Shown: positions 61,729 through 64,000 of the stretch, piece after piece | How the letters are laid out: every line of letters starts with the position of its first letter | How positions within the stretch are numbered: position 1 is the stretch's first letter | From: Metellina segmentata | Taxonomy: Eukaryota > Arthropoda > Arachnida > Araneae > Tetragnathidae | Assembly: GCA_947359465.1 (NCBI GenBank) | Contig: OX375873.1 | Span: 70,693,477-70,757,476, forward strand | Direction of reading: 5' to 3' | Length of the DNA stretch: 64,000 nucleotides | Notes under the pieces: model-generated | Database searches by the model: none | Told to the model about the DNA's origin: nothing | Seen by the model: the letters and a program-made list of their open reading frames with translations, nothing else | Translations under genes and position numbers: made by a program

Positions 61729-62673
61729 ATGCCTCGCGAGTGTAAAAATCATCCCGATAGCTTATGCTATGTTTGCGGTGAATTGACTTTAAGGACCGGT
61801 GCTCGCACACATACGGGTTTTCAACGTGCGGCGCCGCTGTGGCATCAAAGTCTAACTATGCAAACATAACCGTGAAATGACGCAAATTCTCATTTCGCGC
61901 CATTTGCGATAAATATTCTATGGCAGAAAACGTGTTTATTTCGCTTACTTGGTATAAAAAAGTATATTTTATAATAAAATAGACGGTACTGGATACAACC
62001 ATTTAATAATTATTACTTATACTCCATTTATATATGAAAACAAGGTACTTCAGAACGGAGAAGCGTTTGCGGCGAGCTGCGGCGCCGTGGGGAACTACGA
62101 TACAAATTGCACGCAAGTTGGACATGCGTCCCAGCATTGGCGCCGGAAGCATGTGGGCACTACTCGATTGGATCTAATATATTTCAAACCGCACTTGCGT
62201 TACGGCAGCGGTGCCGTACGTTGAAAAACCAGATATATGCACCCGGCCTAAAAGCGTATCGAAAACTCCTTTGTACTCTTTCTTAAAACTGCTTATCAAT
62301 TTTACTTTGATTTCCAAGTTGGCGATCATGTCAAGTATTGGGCTCCAAAGTTTAGATGCACTTCTTGTTACAGTAGATTGACCAAATAGCTCAAAGGTAA
62401 CCGTAAATCAATACCATTTGCTGTGCCCATGGTTTGGCGCGAACCTCACTGTCATCTCACAATTGTTACTTTTGTATGTCTTCCACCGTTCACAACTATA
62501 GTGATAAAAGCAATGCAAGTTTAAACTTGTCAAAGCATGACAATTCATATGAAAACAACGAAGCGCGCGCGAGTTTTAGAAAGCGTCACAGCTTTCAGTC
62601 AAAATTGTTGCTGTATATTTTTATTAGTTGGGGGTGTTTGGGGAGGCTGAAAGTTGGAATATGTAGAAAATAA
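61729..62673 (+). pseudogene. Decayed zinc-finger-like gene of a mobile element, split by a MITE
   Basis: ATG 61729 starts MPRECKNHPDSLCYVCGELT, with Cys residues spaced as in a zinc-binding module. After the MITE (61793-62248) the frame resumes, but shifts. One frame reads AYQFYFDFQVGDHVKYWAPK and RCTSCYSRLTK, then after a stop PFAVPMVWREP. Another reads CYFCMSSTVHNYSDKSNASL, which lies in the right arm. I recall the order MPRK-type start, VGD-WAP, VPM-WREP and CYFC from an uncharacterised protein repeated in arthropod genomes. Function is unknown; the paired Cys motifs suggest zinc binding. An inverted copy of the last part is found in the left arm (minus, 61665-61327). Confidence 0.65.
61793..62248. 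mobile_element. PIF/Harbinger-like MITE nested in the gene
   Basis: The ends GGACCGGTGC and, inward from the right, GGCCGGGTGC are imperfect TIRs. They continue with GGTTTTTCAACGTNCGGC and CCGCTG on both sides. A TAA lies on each flank (61790-61792 and 62249-62251), the 3-bp target type of Harbinger. The element is GC-rich compared with its host and has no gene. Confidence 0.8.
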
Positions 62674-63020
62674 TTGAAAAAATTTCGAAAACCCAGAAAG
62701 AACTACCATTTTTAATGATTTTTACAATTTAAGGGGAATAATCCCTCCCCCCCCCCAAAAAAAATATCCCTCCTTGCTACAAATGTTCATGGTTTAGAGC
62801 TTTTTACCTCTCAAGCCCCTCAGAAGAAATTTAATGGTTAAAATAATCCTTTTCCCCACTACAAAACAAATTTGCGTCCATAAAATTATGTCGAAAAGTT
62901 ATAAACATGGGGGGGGGAGGTGCGTCCCCAGAAAATGGGGGTCATATTCGAATTCAGGAGGTCATTTTACTCAAGAATCAGCAGGAATAGTGTCGGGGCT
63001 GATTTTCATGCAGAGCAGTG
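62485..63020 (-). repeat. Right long inverted arm
   Basis: Inverted partner of 60933-61553. Confidence 0.85.
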
Positions 63021-63023
63021 TTA

Positions 63024-64000
63024 TTAGTATTTTCCACAGGGAAGTAAATGGGCATCAGAAATCATGTATATACTCGTATACAACGATCCATATAAACACA
63101 CAGGCACTCACGTGAGAAATTAAAAAAACTCACTTACACAATTTAGGAAGATAGTTGAACGGATTGATTTTTAAGTTTGATTGAAAACGAGACTCTAGAG
63201 CACGGGTGGGGAACCAATGACTTCAAGGCTACACTTGCTCTCCCAAGTCTTTTACCCTCTCGGTTGTTGTTAAGAGGTATATCATCATTAGCAAAACTGA
63301 CCAGATCTTGATGGACAAGACAACGTCATTAGAAAAAAGACGACATTTTGATCTTGTCATCATGTATGAAAATTAGTTATTCAGTATAATTAATCAATTG
63401 TACTGTTATATACTGGATATACAGCAGGCACATTCAATATCTTAGGATTATCAAGTCATGATGAGAGAGAGAGAGAATCTATAAAAATTTGATCGTCATT
63501 AATTTTGATCCTTGAATCTTTGTTAGAAGCACTGTTCATGAGCTACGAGATTTTAAGGTGCACTCCAGGTATTTATCTGCTTTATGATCACGATATTGCA
63601 AGGGACAGACTGCGATGCAATTAAGAGGGTTGACAGCTTTCCTATTCAATTAAAAAATAGAAATTTCTACTACCTCTGAAGAGTCATTTCTCTGGCCCAG
63701 CCTGCTGATTTCAGTGACACTCCTGGCAGCAATGCTCTTGGATCTCACGAAATGTCCTTTCTGTATACCCTTCATCCAATTCGCATTAAGTAGAAACAAG
63801 TAGTCAACCACAACCCCTACAACGACTCCTGGATCCGTTCAATTCTTCATCCAAATTTTCTGCTGTAGTTGCTTCTTTTACTAATCTACATGATTCTTCA
63901 TTTCCATCATAACCTTCATGGGGTATAATCCACCCCCAGGTTAATTTCTTTGTTGTCCAGTAGCAGACACTGTTGTAAGTGCCATTTATTTTGTAAACTA
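63024..64000. other. Window end; possible hAT terminus, no clear gene
   Basis: CACGGGTGGGGAACC at 63201 resembles the end of some hAT elements (CAGGGGTGGGNAACC type), preceded by CTCTAGAG, a candidate target site. No partner terminus lies in the window, so the element would run off the right edge. Minus-strand frames at 63680-63900 have balanced composition but no recognised motif. A short (GA)n lies at about 63461-63476. Confidence 0.35.

Larger units (their letters stand above)
60933..63020 (+). mobile_element. Fold-back element with CACTG ends (EnSpm/CACTA-like by inference)
   Basis: The ends read CACTGCTTTGCA and, inward from the right, CACTGCTCTGCA, with TTA on both sides (60930-60932 and 63021-63023). 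About 620 bp on the left (to about 61553) and 540 bp on the right (from about 62485) are inverted copies. They share C/A/G-rich homopolymer blocks, the segment AAATTTCTTCTGAGGGGC and TGCATTGCTTTTATCACTAT. CACTG termini with a 3-bp duplication fit the EnSpm/CACTA type, but no transposase core proves it. The middle holds a decayed gene split by a MITE. Confidence 0.75.

Overview
This is an AT-rich eukaryotic nuclear window, most likely from an arthropod and probably a chelicerate such as a spider. The Tc1-like transposases, the DD41D mariner relatives with a DUF4817-like N-terminus, the CR1-like LINE and the tRNA-headed SINEs resemble elements I know from spider genomes. That placement is inference; no host gene is present to confirm it. 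I found no convincing host protein-coding gene, rRNA gene, functional tRNA gene or CRISPR array. The window reads as intergenic or intronic DNA built from transposon insertions, many of them nested, and simple repeats.

Layout. 1665-3596 is a broken DD41D mariner-type element with 370-bp terminal inverted repeats (TIRs). 6669-8171 is a related element with an intact 358-residue transposase and nearly identical TIRs, the only clearly intact transposase here. 8759-10096 (minus) and 29027-30590 (plus) are two copies of one non-autonomous Helitron-like family; 33957-35562 is a second Helitron-like type. 10618-12673 is an unclassified long-TIR DNA transposon with a decayed minus-strand gene. 12841-14233 is a Tc1 element with a frameshifted gene. 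16700-21605 holds three tRNA-headed SINEs and a Tc1 fragment. 21999-23770 is a 5'-truncated CR1-like LINE lying in a degenerate 34-nt minisatellite.

The central part (24.1-29.0, 30.6-33.9 and 36.5-41.4 kb) has almost nothing recognisable apart from short tandem repeats. At 41434-43010 a SINE is split by a hAT element with a perfect 8-bp target duplication. 47.5-51.3 kb is a cluster of Tc1/mariner relics separated by long (TA)n tracts. 52648-54290 is a degenerate TIR element, 54323-54885 a hAT-type MITE, and 55640-56370 another mariner-like relic. 60933-63020 is a fold-back element with CACTG ends that carries a decayed zinc-finger-like gene, itself split by a Harbinger-like MITE.

The genes do not form a pathway; each relates only to its own mobile element. 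The sequence does not show a clearly new biological system. The most interesting items are the CACTG fold-back element, the Helitron-like family with a GC-rich terminal hairpin, the apparently recently active DD41D element, and the unclassified long-TIR element at 10.6-12.7 kb.
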